NCBI RefSeq assembly: GCF_009765975.1
Contig: NZ_LMUJ01000065.1
Span: 1-64,000 of the forward strand
DNA: 64,000 nt
Origin: Acidisphaera sp. S103
Lineage (GTDB): Bacteria > Pseudomonadota > Alphaproteobacteria > Acetobacterales > Acetobacteraceae
Direction: 5' to 3'
The notes below the pieces were generated by a model. That model was not told the DNA's origin, did no database searches, and saw nothing but the letters and a program-made list of their open reading frames with translations. Below, piece after piece: positions 46,159-54,402 of the stretch (position 1 is the stretch's first letter; each line of letters opens with the position of its first letter). The translations under genes were made by a program, and so were the position numbers.

Positions 46159-46207
46159 CGGTAGGAGTCATCAGCCCTTGCGGGCGGTTTCGGGGAACTC
46201 CATCCCC
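46159..46207 (-). promoter_or_regulatory. Fluoride riboswitch (crcB motif)
   Basis: The minus strand reads GGGGATGGAGTTCCCCGAAA then CCGCCC, a short GCAA loop, GGGCTGATGACTCCTACCG. It contains the hallmark elements of the fluoride aptamer: the GGnGATGG...CC helix, the AAACCGCC...GGCTGATG pseudoknot core and the CTCCTACC 3' segment. A CTACCGC/GCGGTAG hairpin (46144-46164) overlaps the aptamer 3' end and could act as the alternative fold, followed by the intrinsic terminator. Its target is the adjacent crcB. Confidence 0.92.
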
Positions 46208-46210
46208 ATC

Positions 46211-46852
46211 AGCACCGGATTAGCGGGCTGTCCTGGGTTTGGCAACCTTTGCTGTGACGACAGCCACCTAGGACAAATGGCCAGGAACCGCTGCCCTCGC
46301 GAGTACCGGTCCAGCACTGTCGAATTGAGGCGGCAGCACGCCGCGGCCGACAACGGCGGGTCTAGCATTCCTCCGCCAGGAAGAGAGCGAAGGGTTGGGC
46401 AGGATGCTCGCCCCCTCTCTGCGCTTTCCGCTCGTCTCGACGTCAGTCGGAGCCATCCAGTCACCAATGCCGGGAGTGCTCCGCGCCAGTCGATCTGCGA
46501 GAGTAATCGAATTCACGTGCGTGCACGCAGCGATCCGCCCCCGCCTCGACGCCTCCGCCTCATGCAGATAGGTCGTGAACCCATCATTGGCCGGTTTTTC
46601 GGAATTGAGCAGCATGACTGCGCTAACCTGTCCGCGATGACCTACGCCGTGGGTGCGCGACTGGTTAGCGGATACCTCAAGGGATATCGACCGCGCTAAC
46701 AGCGGTGCTCGTGTTCAGCCGGGCGCGTGACGTCCCTCGCCGCTCAGATTCGAAAGCCAGATATCGGGCCTTATGGATTGATAACGAGACTTAGGTCTTG
46801 ATATCTGACCATGTGTTGAGATAGGCTCGATTGGAGCGAAGGGAGCCATACG
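46211..46852. other. Intergenic region, no supported gene
   Basis: About 640 bases lie upstream of both the fluoride riboswitch and the MNT gene. The longest minus-strand frame (46268-46615) starts MLLNSEKPANDGFTTYLHEA, but its remainder is Arg/Pro/Ser-rich and unrecognised. A GATATCAAGACC-type inverted arrangement near 46766-46806 (AGATATCGGG and GATATCTGACC) is a possible operator near the MNT promoter. Confidence 0.3.
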
Positions 46853-47527
46853 ATGGCTAGAGCAACACATCAGAGCGCTCAGAGGTACCCCCTGACGTCC
46901 ATCTTCGGCACTGATGCCGGAGTTCGGCTACTGCGCGAATTGGCTCGCCATGGTGGCCAGCTTTCGGCCCCAAATCTCGTTCATCGAACCGGCCTCGCCA
47001 AGGGGAGCGTCGCGCATGGGCTTGAGGCGCTGGAGGCGACTGGTATTGTCTCAAGGGCAGGAACAGGTCGCAGCATGCTCTATCGCCTGCGCCCGGACCA
47101 TCCATTATCTCCCGCGTTGTCTACGCTATTCGAGGCGGAGGAGCGGCGGTTTCAATCCATTCTCGACAGCATTAGGGTCGCAGCGGAATCTGCTGAGCCT
47201 GGATTGGTGGCGCTCTGGGTGTTTGGCAGTGTGGCGCGCGGGAAGGACCGCGCCGACAGCGACCTAGACTTGGCGCTCGTGGCGGAGCCTGAGGTGTTGC
47301 CTCGGCTGAGCGACGCGCTCCGGGACGCACTGGTCGCACCTGCCGAGAGGCTAGGTTTCACTCCTTCGCTGGTGACGCTAGGGACCGACGACGTCGTGAG
47401 GCTCGCTGCCCAACATGACCCGTGGTGGACCGGTGTCGCCAGAGACGCAATCCCTTTGCTCGATGGGAGCCCCGACGAAGTGGCGGTTGCGCTTAGGACC
47501 GCCGCCGGAAAGGAGGCGGCCGCATGA
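46853..47527 (+). CDS. MNT-type nucleotidyltransferase with N-terminal winged helix (antitoxin candidate)
   Basis: This 224-residue protein has residues about 12-85 as a winged helix (LVHRTGLAKGSVAHGLEALE). The nucleotidyltransferase core carries GSVARGKDRADSDLDLALV near residue 124, which contains the GSxxxG and DxD catalytic residues. The gene overlaps the downstream HEPN reading frame by 4 bases (ATGA). In MNT-HEPN toxin-antitoxin pairs the MNT enzyme neutralises the HEPN RNase by nucleotide transfer. This MNT is intact and also carries its own DNA-binding domain, so it may autoregulate. Confidence 0.82.
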   Translation: MARATHQSAQRYPLTSIFGTDAGVRLLRELARHGGQLSAPNLVHRTGLAKGSVAHGLEALEATGIVSRAGTGRSMLYRLRPDHPLSPALSTLFEAEERRFQSILDSIRVAAESAEPGLVALWVFGSVARGKDRADSDLDLALVAEPEVLPRLSDALRDALVAPAERLGFTPSLVTLGTDDVVRLAAQHDPWWTGVARDAIPLLDGSPDEVAVALRTAAGKEAAA

Positions 47528-47945
47528 CGAGAACGGGCCGGGCAAAGACTGTCACTGGAACATTCGGGACTGATCGCCTGAAGCTGGCGCGGTCATTCCT
47601 GAAGGCGGCCCGAAGCGAGGTTTTGCTGGCAGAGCCCGAGGATATCGGCAATCCCCCAATGTCCCCAATTGTCAACGCTGCGATCGCTTACACGGATGCC
47701 CTGACTGCGAAATACGCGGAGCGTGCAACCAACAAGATCATGTCGCGGCCGTGTCTGCCCTACGCGACGCCCTCGGCAATCGTTTGCCAGGCGCGCAAGA
47801 AACCAATCTTCGTCGGATTTTGGGCGTGAAGGACGAGGTCCAGTATGGGACACGCGCCCACTCCATGGATGACGCCCAATCGCTATTGGACCGCCTTGAA
47901 GCCTTCGCGTCCTGGGCCGAGACTGAAATGGCTCGGCCAAAATGA
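47524..47945 (+). pseudogene. HEPN-domain toxin, frameshifted in its active-site motif
   Basis: The first frame gives RLKLARSFLKAARSEVLLAE and NAAIAYTDALTAKYAERATN, then ends in nonsense. Restoring one missing G after 47736 continues it as KDHVAAVSALRDALGNRL, ETNLRRILGVKDEVQYG and LDRLEAFASWAETEMARPK to the stop at 47945, about 140 residues. The reconstructed junction reads R-ATNKD-H, an Rx5H motif of the kind that forms the HEPN RNase active site. The deletion therefore falls inside the catalytic motif. The cognate MNT gene upstream is intact. Confidence 0.75.
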
Positions 47946-48506
47946 GGCCATCCTGAAAATCTGTGAACCTGCCCAAAAGGCGCTTCCCGGCAGGATGCAG
48001 TCCCCCATTAGTTTCGGCTGCGGACGAAGCGGCGCGTGTCGTCGGTCTTCCCCACCGACACCACGGCCCAGGGCGAATGACCGATGCCGCTTCGCGCATC
48101 GACCAGGTTTCGGATCATCAGATAAACCAGCGTCGGGTTGAGCCTGCGCGCTGGCCAACCGTTGCGCGGGAATGAACTTAGGTCCCTGTATGTGGCAAAT
48201 GATAGCTTTTGGTGCGCCGATGGCAGGTTCTTCGCCCTGGGGTGCCGGTGGACCAGGGGCAGGCGGCACTCAAGACCTTCGGGTCATCCGGCACCACTGA
48301 TGATCTTCAAGGACAGGATCTGGTATCCCGCTTCGAGGCAACGCCCGCGAGGCACGCAAGGTGGCGCGATTATCTGGGCCAGTTGCCGCGGACCGACCGC
48401 GGGCGCGCAACGACATCTTCCCTGGGACGTTGAGGCGCTTTACGGCTTGCACGACGTTCTGGTCACTCAAGAGACTCCGAAGCAAGTGTGCGCCGGAACG
48501 AATGTT
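47946..48506. other. Region without a supported gene
   Basis: About 560 bases follow the HEPN remnant. On the minus strand around 48000-48150 one frame reads LNPTLVYLMIRNLVDARSGI and GHSPWAVVSVGKTDDTRRFV, which looks protein-like but lacks a start and a family match. It may be another gene remnant. Nothing else is supportable. Confidence 0.3.
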
Positions 48507-49610
48507 CTATCGCGCGTCGAGCTGTTCGCGATTGCGCGCCGCCACACCGACGGGTGATCTGCTGGCCTTCCACCACGTCTTAAGGTGCTCGTTCATTGGT
48601 CGCTCGATAATGTGGTATGAAGCCAAGCCGACCAACACGCTGACCACAACTGGGATCAGTATGCAGATGGGCCGGGGCACGTCGAGTAAAACGTTTGTTT
48701 TGAGTATTCTAGCATAGGATATTATTACGAAAGTCTGGGTCAGGTATATTGAATACGATGCGTCGCCCATGGCCACAATACTCTTGCCGAGATATGTCTC
48801 GGGCGGACGGATGGAAAGTGCAAACACCAGCAATGCGACGGCTGGAACACCCCACAACAGGAAACGGATATTCGGGTCAAGTCCGGCGGTCCCGCCCTGG
48901 TCGCCCCCAATCCGCGGCCCGAAGGCACCAAGGACAATGCCCGCGATTCCGACCAATAAAGCTGCACGACCCAACCCATCAGGAATATAGCCCCTTGTGT
49001 AGGCCGCGGCCACTGCAAAGCCGAAGCAGAACTCAAGCACCGTCGGATTACCAAGGTAACTTGCCTCGCTTGGAGGTAAAAACTGACAAATAATAACGAT
49101 TAATGGTATAGAGAAGAGAGGCCCCAAAATACCAGAACGTCTTGTTCCAATCAAAAGCCAGAGCGCCAGGACTGCGTAGAAGTACATTTCATAGTTGAGG
49201 GTCCATCCGAAGCCAATTACCACATTCGGAGTTGGCAAGAACAGCAATGACAAAGCAACGGACTCTCTGGTAATTTGCATGTGCCTATAAAGGCCGGTAA
49301 AATGAAGGAACACTATCGCTAGGGTGCATATCCAATACATTGGAACTATACGAATTATTCGTCTTATGAAGAAGTCCCCCGACACGTTAGCTCGACCAAA
49401 ACGGTTGTGGTTGGTGTAATACATGATGAAGCCGCTGATGACGAAGAAGATATCGACGCCACTGGCACCCATCACCACGAGTGGGGCCGGAATACCGTGT
49501 TCAAAGAGCGGCCGCGATTCCTTCAGAGAATGATGGCAGACTACCAAGAGCGCTGCCACCGCCCGCAAAATTTGCAAGCCCGTAAGGTTAGCCTTTTCAC
49601 GCGATGCCAT
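48507..49610 (-). CDS. Acyltransferase 3 family membrane protein
   Basis: This 367-residue protein has about ten hydrophobic segments. The N-terminus GLQILRAVAALLVVCHHSL carries the conserved (R)xxA...H signature of OafA/NodX-type O-acyltransferases. GVDIFFVISGFIMYY and FFIRRIIRIVPMYW are the next two family motifs. Such proteins add acyl groups to exopolysaccharide, O-antigen or other surface glycans. Base composition is noticeably less GC-rich than its neighbours, suggesting a separate origin. No other glycan gene is adjacent. Confidence 0.88.
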   Translation of the reverse strand: MASREKANLTGLQILRAVAALLVVCHHSLKESRPLFEHGIPAPLVVMGASGVDIFFVISGFIMYYTNHNRFGRANVSGDFFIRRIIRIVPMYWICTLAIVFLHFTGLYRHMQITRESVALSLLFLPTPNVVIGFGWTLNYEMYFYAVLALWLLIGTRRSGILGPLFSIPLIVIICQFLPPSEASYLGNPTVLEFCFGFAVAAAYTRGYIPDGLGRAALLVGIAGIVLGAFGPRIGGDQGGTAGLDPNIRFLLWGVPAVALLVFALSIRPPETYLGKSIVAMGDASYSIYLTQTFVIISYARILKTNVLLDVPRPICILIPVVVSVLVGLASYHIIERPMNEHLKTWWKASRSPVGVAARNREQLDAR

Positions 49611-49783
49611 GGTTCATGCGCGTACGCGTATTGATACGTGGTTGATAGATTACAATAAGGATTAGGCTTAATTATCCACAGGCCTCCGATCGGATGAAGT
49701 CTCGGCTAGTACGTATCTAACAGTAACAAAATCTTAACGGTGCGTCACAATAGAACGTTTCTAGGAGAGTTGATAATTCGCAA

Positions 49784-50182
49784 TTATTGAGTTCGAAGCA
49801 GGCCGACAACCCGCTCTGGCTCGTTTTGGGAAGTCAGATCAAGCGCGGCCAGCGTCCGGTTGATCAGCCCCTGTGCTTGCCGCGACTTGATGGATATCAA
49901 GCGAGCATATCTGCAGTCCCGTGTGCCGTATCGCAACAGAGGCTCTCCTGAACCAGAATGCGACAGACTTGCATCCTGCGAATAGGTTTGCAGAGACATC
50001 AACATCCGTCCCCCGGGTGTATCGAAACCAAAGCGATGTAAGTGGTAATTGAACGGGAGTGCAAAGACCGAGTCTTCAATGCCGCGTTGACATACCGGGT
50101 GGCAGCTTCCGCCACGTATCTGTAGAGAATTTTCCAAGAACGTGCTGGTGTCGTGTAATCTTGTATCGTAACAAGATGGCAT
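49784..50182 (-). CDS. Hypothetical protein
   Basis: The frame gives about 132 residues from the internal ATG at 50182, which follows GGAGGAA closely; the open frame extends upstream to 50293. It contains GIEDSVFALPFNYHLHRFGF, SLQTYSQDASLSHSGSGEPL and SIKSRQAQGLINRTLAALDL. I recognise no family. It lies immediately after the truncated NHL-repeat gene and may include recombined sequence. Confidence 0.4.
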   Translation of the reverse strand: MPSCYDTRLHDTSTFLENSLQIRGGSCHPVCQRGIEDSVFALPFNYHLHRFGFDTPGGRMLMSLQTYSQDASLSHSGSGEPLLRYGTRDCRYARLISIKSRQAQGLINRTLAALDLTSQNEPERVVGLLRTQ

Positions 50183-50210
50183 TTCCTCCAGGATAGAGTT
50201 ACGGGTTACC

Positions 50211-50462
50211 CTAGACACGGTCCTGCGCATCAAAGCGCATAGCGTGCGGGAAGCGGAACATTCCGGCGCCCCAGGACATGAGGAAATCGCCATTGCTGTC
50301 GAAGATCAATACGGGATGTTCGTTGGAACGATTGAAGCAGAACACGCGGTCCCGCGAGTCAACGCCCGCGGCCGCGGGCTTCATCTCGATGCCCGGCGGC
50401 ACGCGGGCCCAATTCTCGTTCACATCATAGGTCTATTTGCCGCTGCCGACGATCTGTTCCAT
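50211..50462 (-). pseudogene. 5' fragment of an NHL-repeat (beta-propeller) protein gene
   Basis: ATG 50462 (with GGAGG upstream) starts MEQIVGSGK, followed by an in-frame TAG. Translation then resumes as NENWARVPPGIEM, VDSRDRVFCFNRSNEHPVLI and FDSNGDFLMSWG. This is the first blade of an NHL/peptidyl-amidating-lyase-like propeller; full proteins are about 300 residues. The frame ends at a second TAG at 50211, where unrelated sequence begins. The gene is therefore dead, with one nonsense codon and a 3' truncation. Confidence 0.65.
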
Positions 50463-51016
50463 CAAGACCTCCCATAGCGCGTCAGCACGCTAACCAATTC
50501 TTGTCTCGTCACCTGTGCACTAACCCAGCGAGCAGGACATGGACAGCAACCCACCGACTTCGGTTTGTCAATCTCGCTGCTGGGGAGAGGATGATCGCCA
50601 CAACGCCGTTCCAGCGCAACATTGGCTAGCCAACCTGGATGAAGCGAACAACGATTGGAGAGTGCAGTAAGGTTCAACGGTTAAACGGCCGGACCGGACT
50701 AGCCGGTCGTATTGACCGGTCCACGATCGAGTACGGCGTTTGCTTGCGGGTTTAGGTGGCCCAGTCCGCGATGTCGCACTTGCGCGCAAATCAGACGTCG
50801 GGCCTACTCTTCGCATACCTAAAAAGCGGACGGAATTTCCTGTGACGGGTGAAGAACTGGGAGAATGTCTCCTGGCGCACGTCGCGGAGTGTCAATCAGC
50901 GCGGCAACGGGATCCTGCATCCCTTCTTCGGCCATCAGCGCCGAGTGTGCTGGTCGCACGGCCTGTAGGATGGCGGAAGCGGTCGGGCTGACGTCTCGCG
51001 AAGGGAGAAAGGCAGC
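50463..51016. other. Intergenic region, no supported gene
   Basis: About 550 bases between the propeller remnant and the SRAP gene hold only short, low-quality frames on both strands. A CCGGTC-rich inverted cluster near 50690-50724 (CCGGACCGGACTAGCCGGTC) is the only structure noted. The SRAP promoter must lie at the right end. Confidence 0.3.
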
Positions 51017-51688
51017 GTGTGTAATCTCTATTCCCTGAATTCTGATCAGGCGACCATGCGCCAGTTGTTCGATGTGGCGGTCGACGACATCGGCAACTGG
51101 GATGTGCAGTTCGGCGTGTTTCCGGATTATAGCGCGCCCATTGTGCGTCAGTCTCCTCAGGGGCGAGAACTTGCCCTCGCACGTTGGGGCATGCCCACGC
51201 CGCCGGAATATCTCGCAGGCAAGAAGACCGACCCCGGGGTGACCAATATCCGCAATACCGGATCACCTCACTGGCGGCGATGGCTGGGGGTCGAGAGCCG
51301 TTGCCTGGTGCCCTTCACTTCATTTGCGGAGCCGGACAACGGAACATTCGGCGGCCGCGCGCCGGTGTGGTTCGCGGAAGCCGAGGCCCGGCCGTTGGCG
51401 TGCTTCGCCGGGATCTGCCTTCGCGGATGGACATCCGTCCGGAAGGTGAAAGAGGGTGAAGTTGCGGCCGACCTCTATGGGTTTCTCACGACCAAGCCGA
51501 ATGCCGAAGTCGGGGCGATCCACCCCAAGGCCATGCCGGTGATTTTGAGGACCGCGGAGGAACGTGACCTTTGGATGCGGGCGCCGTGGGCCGAGGCGAA
51601 GGCTCTGCAGCGGCCTCTGCCTGATGGGGCGTTGCGGTTCGTGGCGCAGGGTCAGAAGCAGGACGGCGAGCCAACTGTCCTGGCATAA
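51017..51688 (+). CDS. yedK: SRAP-domain (YedK/HMCES-like) abasic-site protein
   Basis: This 223-residue protein covalently captures abasic sites in single-stranded DNA through its N-terminal cysteine. The start MCNLYSLN puts the catalytic Cys at position 2. Other conserved elements are [16 protein letters not shown] (Asn), [11 protein letters not shown] (Glu) and the C-terminal [11 protein letters not shown] (His). The length fits the family. A decayed second copy lies at 35286-35495. SRAP genes are commonly carried on mobile DNA and may help during replication stress. Confidence 0.93.
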   Translation: MCNLYSLNSDQATMRQLFDVAVDDIGNWDVQFGVFPDYSAPIVRQSPQGRELALARWGMPTPPEYLAGKKTDPGVTNIRNTGSPHWRRWLGVESRCLVPFTSFAEPDNGTFGGRAPVWFAEAEARPLACFAGICLRGWTSVRKVKEGEVAADLYGFLTTKPNAEVGAIHPKAMPVILRTAEERDLWMRAPWAEAKALQRPLPDGALRFVAQGQKQDGEPTVLA

Positions 51689-51876
51689 TCTCGAAGGTGT
51701 TTAAGCAGGGTTTGCTTCCCGGCAACGGGATTGCAATTGTCTTTTGTCCAGCCTTGGATCCCTGATCATCCGCGCTGCTCTGGCGGTCCGGGGCGGGCTC
51801 CAGGATCGGGCCCTGCCCCAGCGTCCCGGCACGCGATTTCATCTTGTCGGCAGCGGACTGGACCAGTCGTGCGCGG

Positions 51877-51925
51877 CGCACGGCACACGGCGCACGGCGC
51901 ACGGCGCACGGCGCACGGCGCACGG
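51877..51925 (+). repeat. Seven-base tandem repeat (CGCACGG)x7
   Basis: Seven consecutive copies of CGCACGG occur, the second differing by one base (CACACGG), in the gap between the SRAP and DHA2 genes. It lies in the 3' region of both convergent genes. There are no spacers, so it is a microsatellite-type repeat rather than a CRISPR. Copy number is likely variable through slippage. The surrounding 51689-51996 gap holds no gene. Confidence 0.9.
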
Positions 51926-51996
51926 CGCTGCAGAGCCATAGGAGGTTGCTATTCGTGTCGAGGTTTATTTCGACGACCGCCGGAAATAGATCTGAG

Positions 51997-53604
51997 CTAA
52001 ATCGGATGACGGCAGTCCACAATCATACAGGGTTGAATGGTCACTGTCTGAGGCTTGCGGTTGCGCAGGAGCAGTAAGGTCACGATTGCCGTGAATCCGG
52101 CCATCACAGAGCCCATAACCATCGCCGTCGCAAAGCCGTTGGCGTAAGCCAAGACGGCTTCCTCATGAATCGATGTCGTGGCTCCGGTCGAAGCACCAGC
52201 GACGAGATCCGAGAGATCACCTGACGTTAATTGCCGACTGAGTGTTTCCGCCGCGTGTTCGGTGAGGCCGTTCAGACGTGCCAATGGCACGAACACATTA
52301 TGGGAGCGATCTGCCAAAATCGTGCCTAGCAACGCGACGCCGACGAGGAGGCCAACGAAACGAGCTGTTGCTGCCATGCCAGAGGCCATCCCGGCTCGCT
52401 CATCAGGTACGGCCGATTGGACCGCTTTGACGGTGAGGCCATTAAGGAGCCCCGCGCCGCACCCGGCAAGCGCAATTCCGACCGCAAACCAGGGATAGGG
52501 TAAAGTCGCCCGGCTTACGATCGAAATTGCCGCCTCGCCGAAAGCCCCGAGGCCCAGACCAAACGCGAGCATGGACGCCATCGACATGTGCCTGGCAAGG
52601 CGCGCGGCAAATTGAGGTGCGACGACCATAGGCAGTGCAAATGGGATCATCGCCAGACCGGCATCGATTGGAGCCAGACCGTAAACAGTTTGCAGGTAGA
52701 GCGGTAATAGGAAAATCAGGACCTGCATAGCTGCGCCATACCCAGCCATGGTCAGCAATCCGCCGACGAAGGCGCGGCTCCTGAACAATGTAAGATCGAC
52801 CATTGCGCTCTCGTTGCGGCTCTCAAGCCAGAGGAACAACGCCAGGAGGATGGCGACACCAACGAGCTGGACCAACAGTCCCCGATTGAATAGCCCCGTG
52901 TCGTTTGCCGCGATCAGTGCGTGAACGAGTAATGCAAGCGCGAAACCGAAGCTTATGGCCCCGGAAAGATCGAGGCCTCGAGCCTCGGGATCGCGCGATT
53001 CCTTAATATTATAGAAAGTGGCTACCAACAGAGCGGCACAGATTGGTCCGTTGATTAGAAAAATTGGTCGCCATCCTAACAGCTGGGTGATGATGCCACC
53101 CGCGATCGGCCCGGACGCGAGCGCGACACCGATGCTCGCTCCCCAAATCGCAAAAGCCCTGGCCCGCTCGGCACCTTCGAAATCATGGGAAACGATGGCC
53201 AAAGACGATGTCAGCAGAAGGGCGGCACCAGCTCCTTGCAGGCCGCGGCTGAGCTCTAGAATCGTTAACGACGGGGCCAGGCCGCAGGCGATCGAGGCGA
53301 TGGCGAAAATCGTAAGACCCGTCGCCATGGCGCGCCTACGACCGTGCAGGTCTGAGTAGCTCCCGGCGGCAAGAAGACACGCGCAAAACACCAGAACATA
53401 GGCACTTACGACCCACTGTAGACCCGCGAAACTCGTTTCGAAAGACCGGCCGATCGCCAGCAGTGACACGGCGACAATGTTGGAATCGAGCATAATCAGT
53501 GATGAGACAAGGGAAACGGTAATGATTGGAGTCAGCTTTTGCGAAGCGGACCCATTACCTTGTCGGGCACCTATGATCGGGGTTTTCTGCATCGGGTTGC
53601 TCAT
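51997..53604 (-). CDS. DHA2-family MFS multidrug transporter (14 TM)
   Basis: This 535-residue protein has about 14 hydrophobic segments, typical of EmrB/QacA-type drug:proton antiporters. LIMLDSNIVAVSLLAIGRSF is motif D1 in segment 1, GSYSDLHGRRRAMATGL is motif A, and IWGASIGVALASGPIAGGII is motif C of antiporters. It is divergent from the DMT-MFP-RND operon, so this area is an efflux cluster. No local regulator is visible. Confidence 0.92.
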   Translation of the reverse strand: MSNPMQKTPIIGARQGNGSASQKLTPIITVSLVSSLIMLDSNIVAVSLLAIGRSFETSFAGLQWVVSAYVLVFCACLLAAGSYSDLHGRRRAMATGLTIFAIASIACGLAPSLTILELSRGLQGAGAALLLTSSLAIVSHDFEGAERARAFAIWGASIGVALASGPIAGGIITQLLGWRPIFLINGPICAALLVATFYNIKESRDPEARGLDLSGAISFGFALALLVHALIAANDTGLFNRGLLVQLVGVAILLALFLWLESRNESAMVDLTLFRSRAFVGGLLTMAGYGAAMQVLIFLLPLYLQTVYGLAPIDAGLAMIPFALPMVVAPQFAARLARHMSMASMLAFGLGLGAFGEAAISIVSRATLPYPWFAVGIALAGCGAGLLNGLTVKAVQSAVPDERAGMASGMAATARFVGLLVGVALLGTILADRSHNVFVPLARLNGLTEHAAETLSRQLTSGDLSDLVAGASTGATTSIHEEAVLAYANGFATAMVMGSVMAGFTAIVTLLLLRNRKPQTVTIQPCMIVDCRHPI

Positions 53605-53928
53605 TCAGGCGGACCTCATGTATCGCAGCGCAACTTTGGCCGCACAGTGAGTTTTACACGCGCCACCGGCGGACGGGTCTGGCCAGCATGACGAATGAAC
53701 GATTGAGCACCAATCAAGGACTTCTTGCGCGGCCGTCGTCTGCGAGATGCCGCATCAGTCGCACGGAATCCGATTTTTGACGCCATTAGGCCAGATAGGC
53801 CGATCAGTCGGTGCCATCGCGTTGACCTGCTGAGCTCTTCCAACTTCAACGGACGCAGCGATCGCAGATCTTGCTCGCCCTGGACTGACACCTGCCCGGC
53901 GAGCAGGACAACGGAAAGACGGAACCTC
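53605..53928. other. Divergent promoter region of the efflux cluster
   Basis: This 324-base region lies between the divergently transcribed DHA2 pump and DMT gene. It should contain both promoters. Open frames through it are low quality. No regulator gene and no clear operator palindrome are seen. Confidence 0.35.
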
Positions 53929-54402
53929 ATGTTCAATGCAATCGGCTACGCCGCCTGGGCGTTCCTGGCGGGAGCATCAATCCCCGTGATGGCAATTCTC
54001 AACGCGCGCGCCGCCCGCATCCTTGGAGGTGCGGTGTCAGCGACGATCCTGCTTCTCATCGTCGGACTTGTCACGGCGGTTGCCTTGACGCCGATCTTTC
54101 GATCGCCGGTCCCAAAGATCGGCCTGCTCGCAAGCATGCCTGTCCCGCTCTATATGGGCGGAGTCATCGTCGCGCTTTACATCATGAGCGTCACCGCACT
54201 GGCGCCACGTTTCGGCGTCGCAAATACAGTGCTATTCGTGGTCTGTGCTCAGATCGCCGCCGCGGCCGTGATAGATGCGTGGGGACTGTTCGGAGCGGCG
54301 GTAAGACCAGTAACACTTATGCGCGCCGGAGGAATATCGATCGCTATCCTCGGGGTGGTCCTCTCCCAGCTTGGATCGTCGAGCGTGGGATCAGTCCGAT
54401 GA
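53929..54402 (+). CDS. DMT-family (DUF606/YdcZ-like) small transporter
   Basis: This 157-residue protein starts at ATG 53929. The frame open from 53725 has non-membrane composition upstream and is not used. It has about five hydrophobic segments: AAWAFLAGASIPVMAILNAR, ATILLLIVGLVTAVALTPIF, VPLYMGGVIVALYIMSVTAL, TVLFVVCAQIAAAAVIDAWG and GISIAILGVVLSQLG. This matches the EIIC-like DMT half-transporters. Its stop overlaps the adaptor start (ATGA), so it is translationally coupled to the RND pump genes, an uncommon partner. Substrate unknown. Confidence 0.8.
   Translation: MFNAIGYAAWAFLAGASIPVMAILNARAARILGGAVSATILLLIVGLVTAVALTPIFRSPVPKIGLLASMPVPLYMGGVIVALYIMSVTALAPRFGVANTVLFVVCAQIAAAAVIDAWGLFGAAVRPVTLMRAGGISIAILGVVLSQLGSSSVGSVR

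Noticed and set aside
46268-46615. Minus-strand frame starting MLLNSEKPANDG
   Set aside because: After the first 20 residues the composition is non-protein-like and no family or ribosome site supports it.
51877-51925. CRISPR-like repeat array
   Set aside because: Units are only 7 bases and contiguous with no spacers; no cas genes are present.
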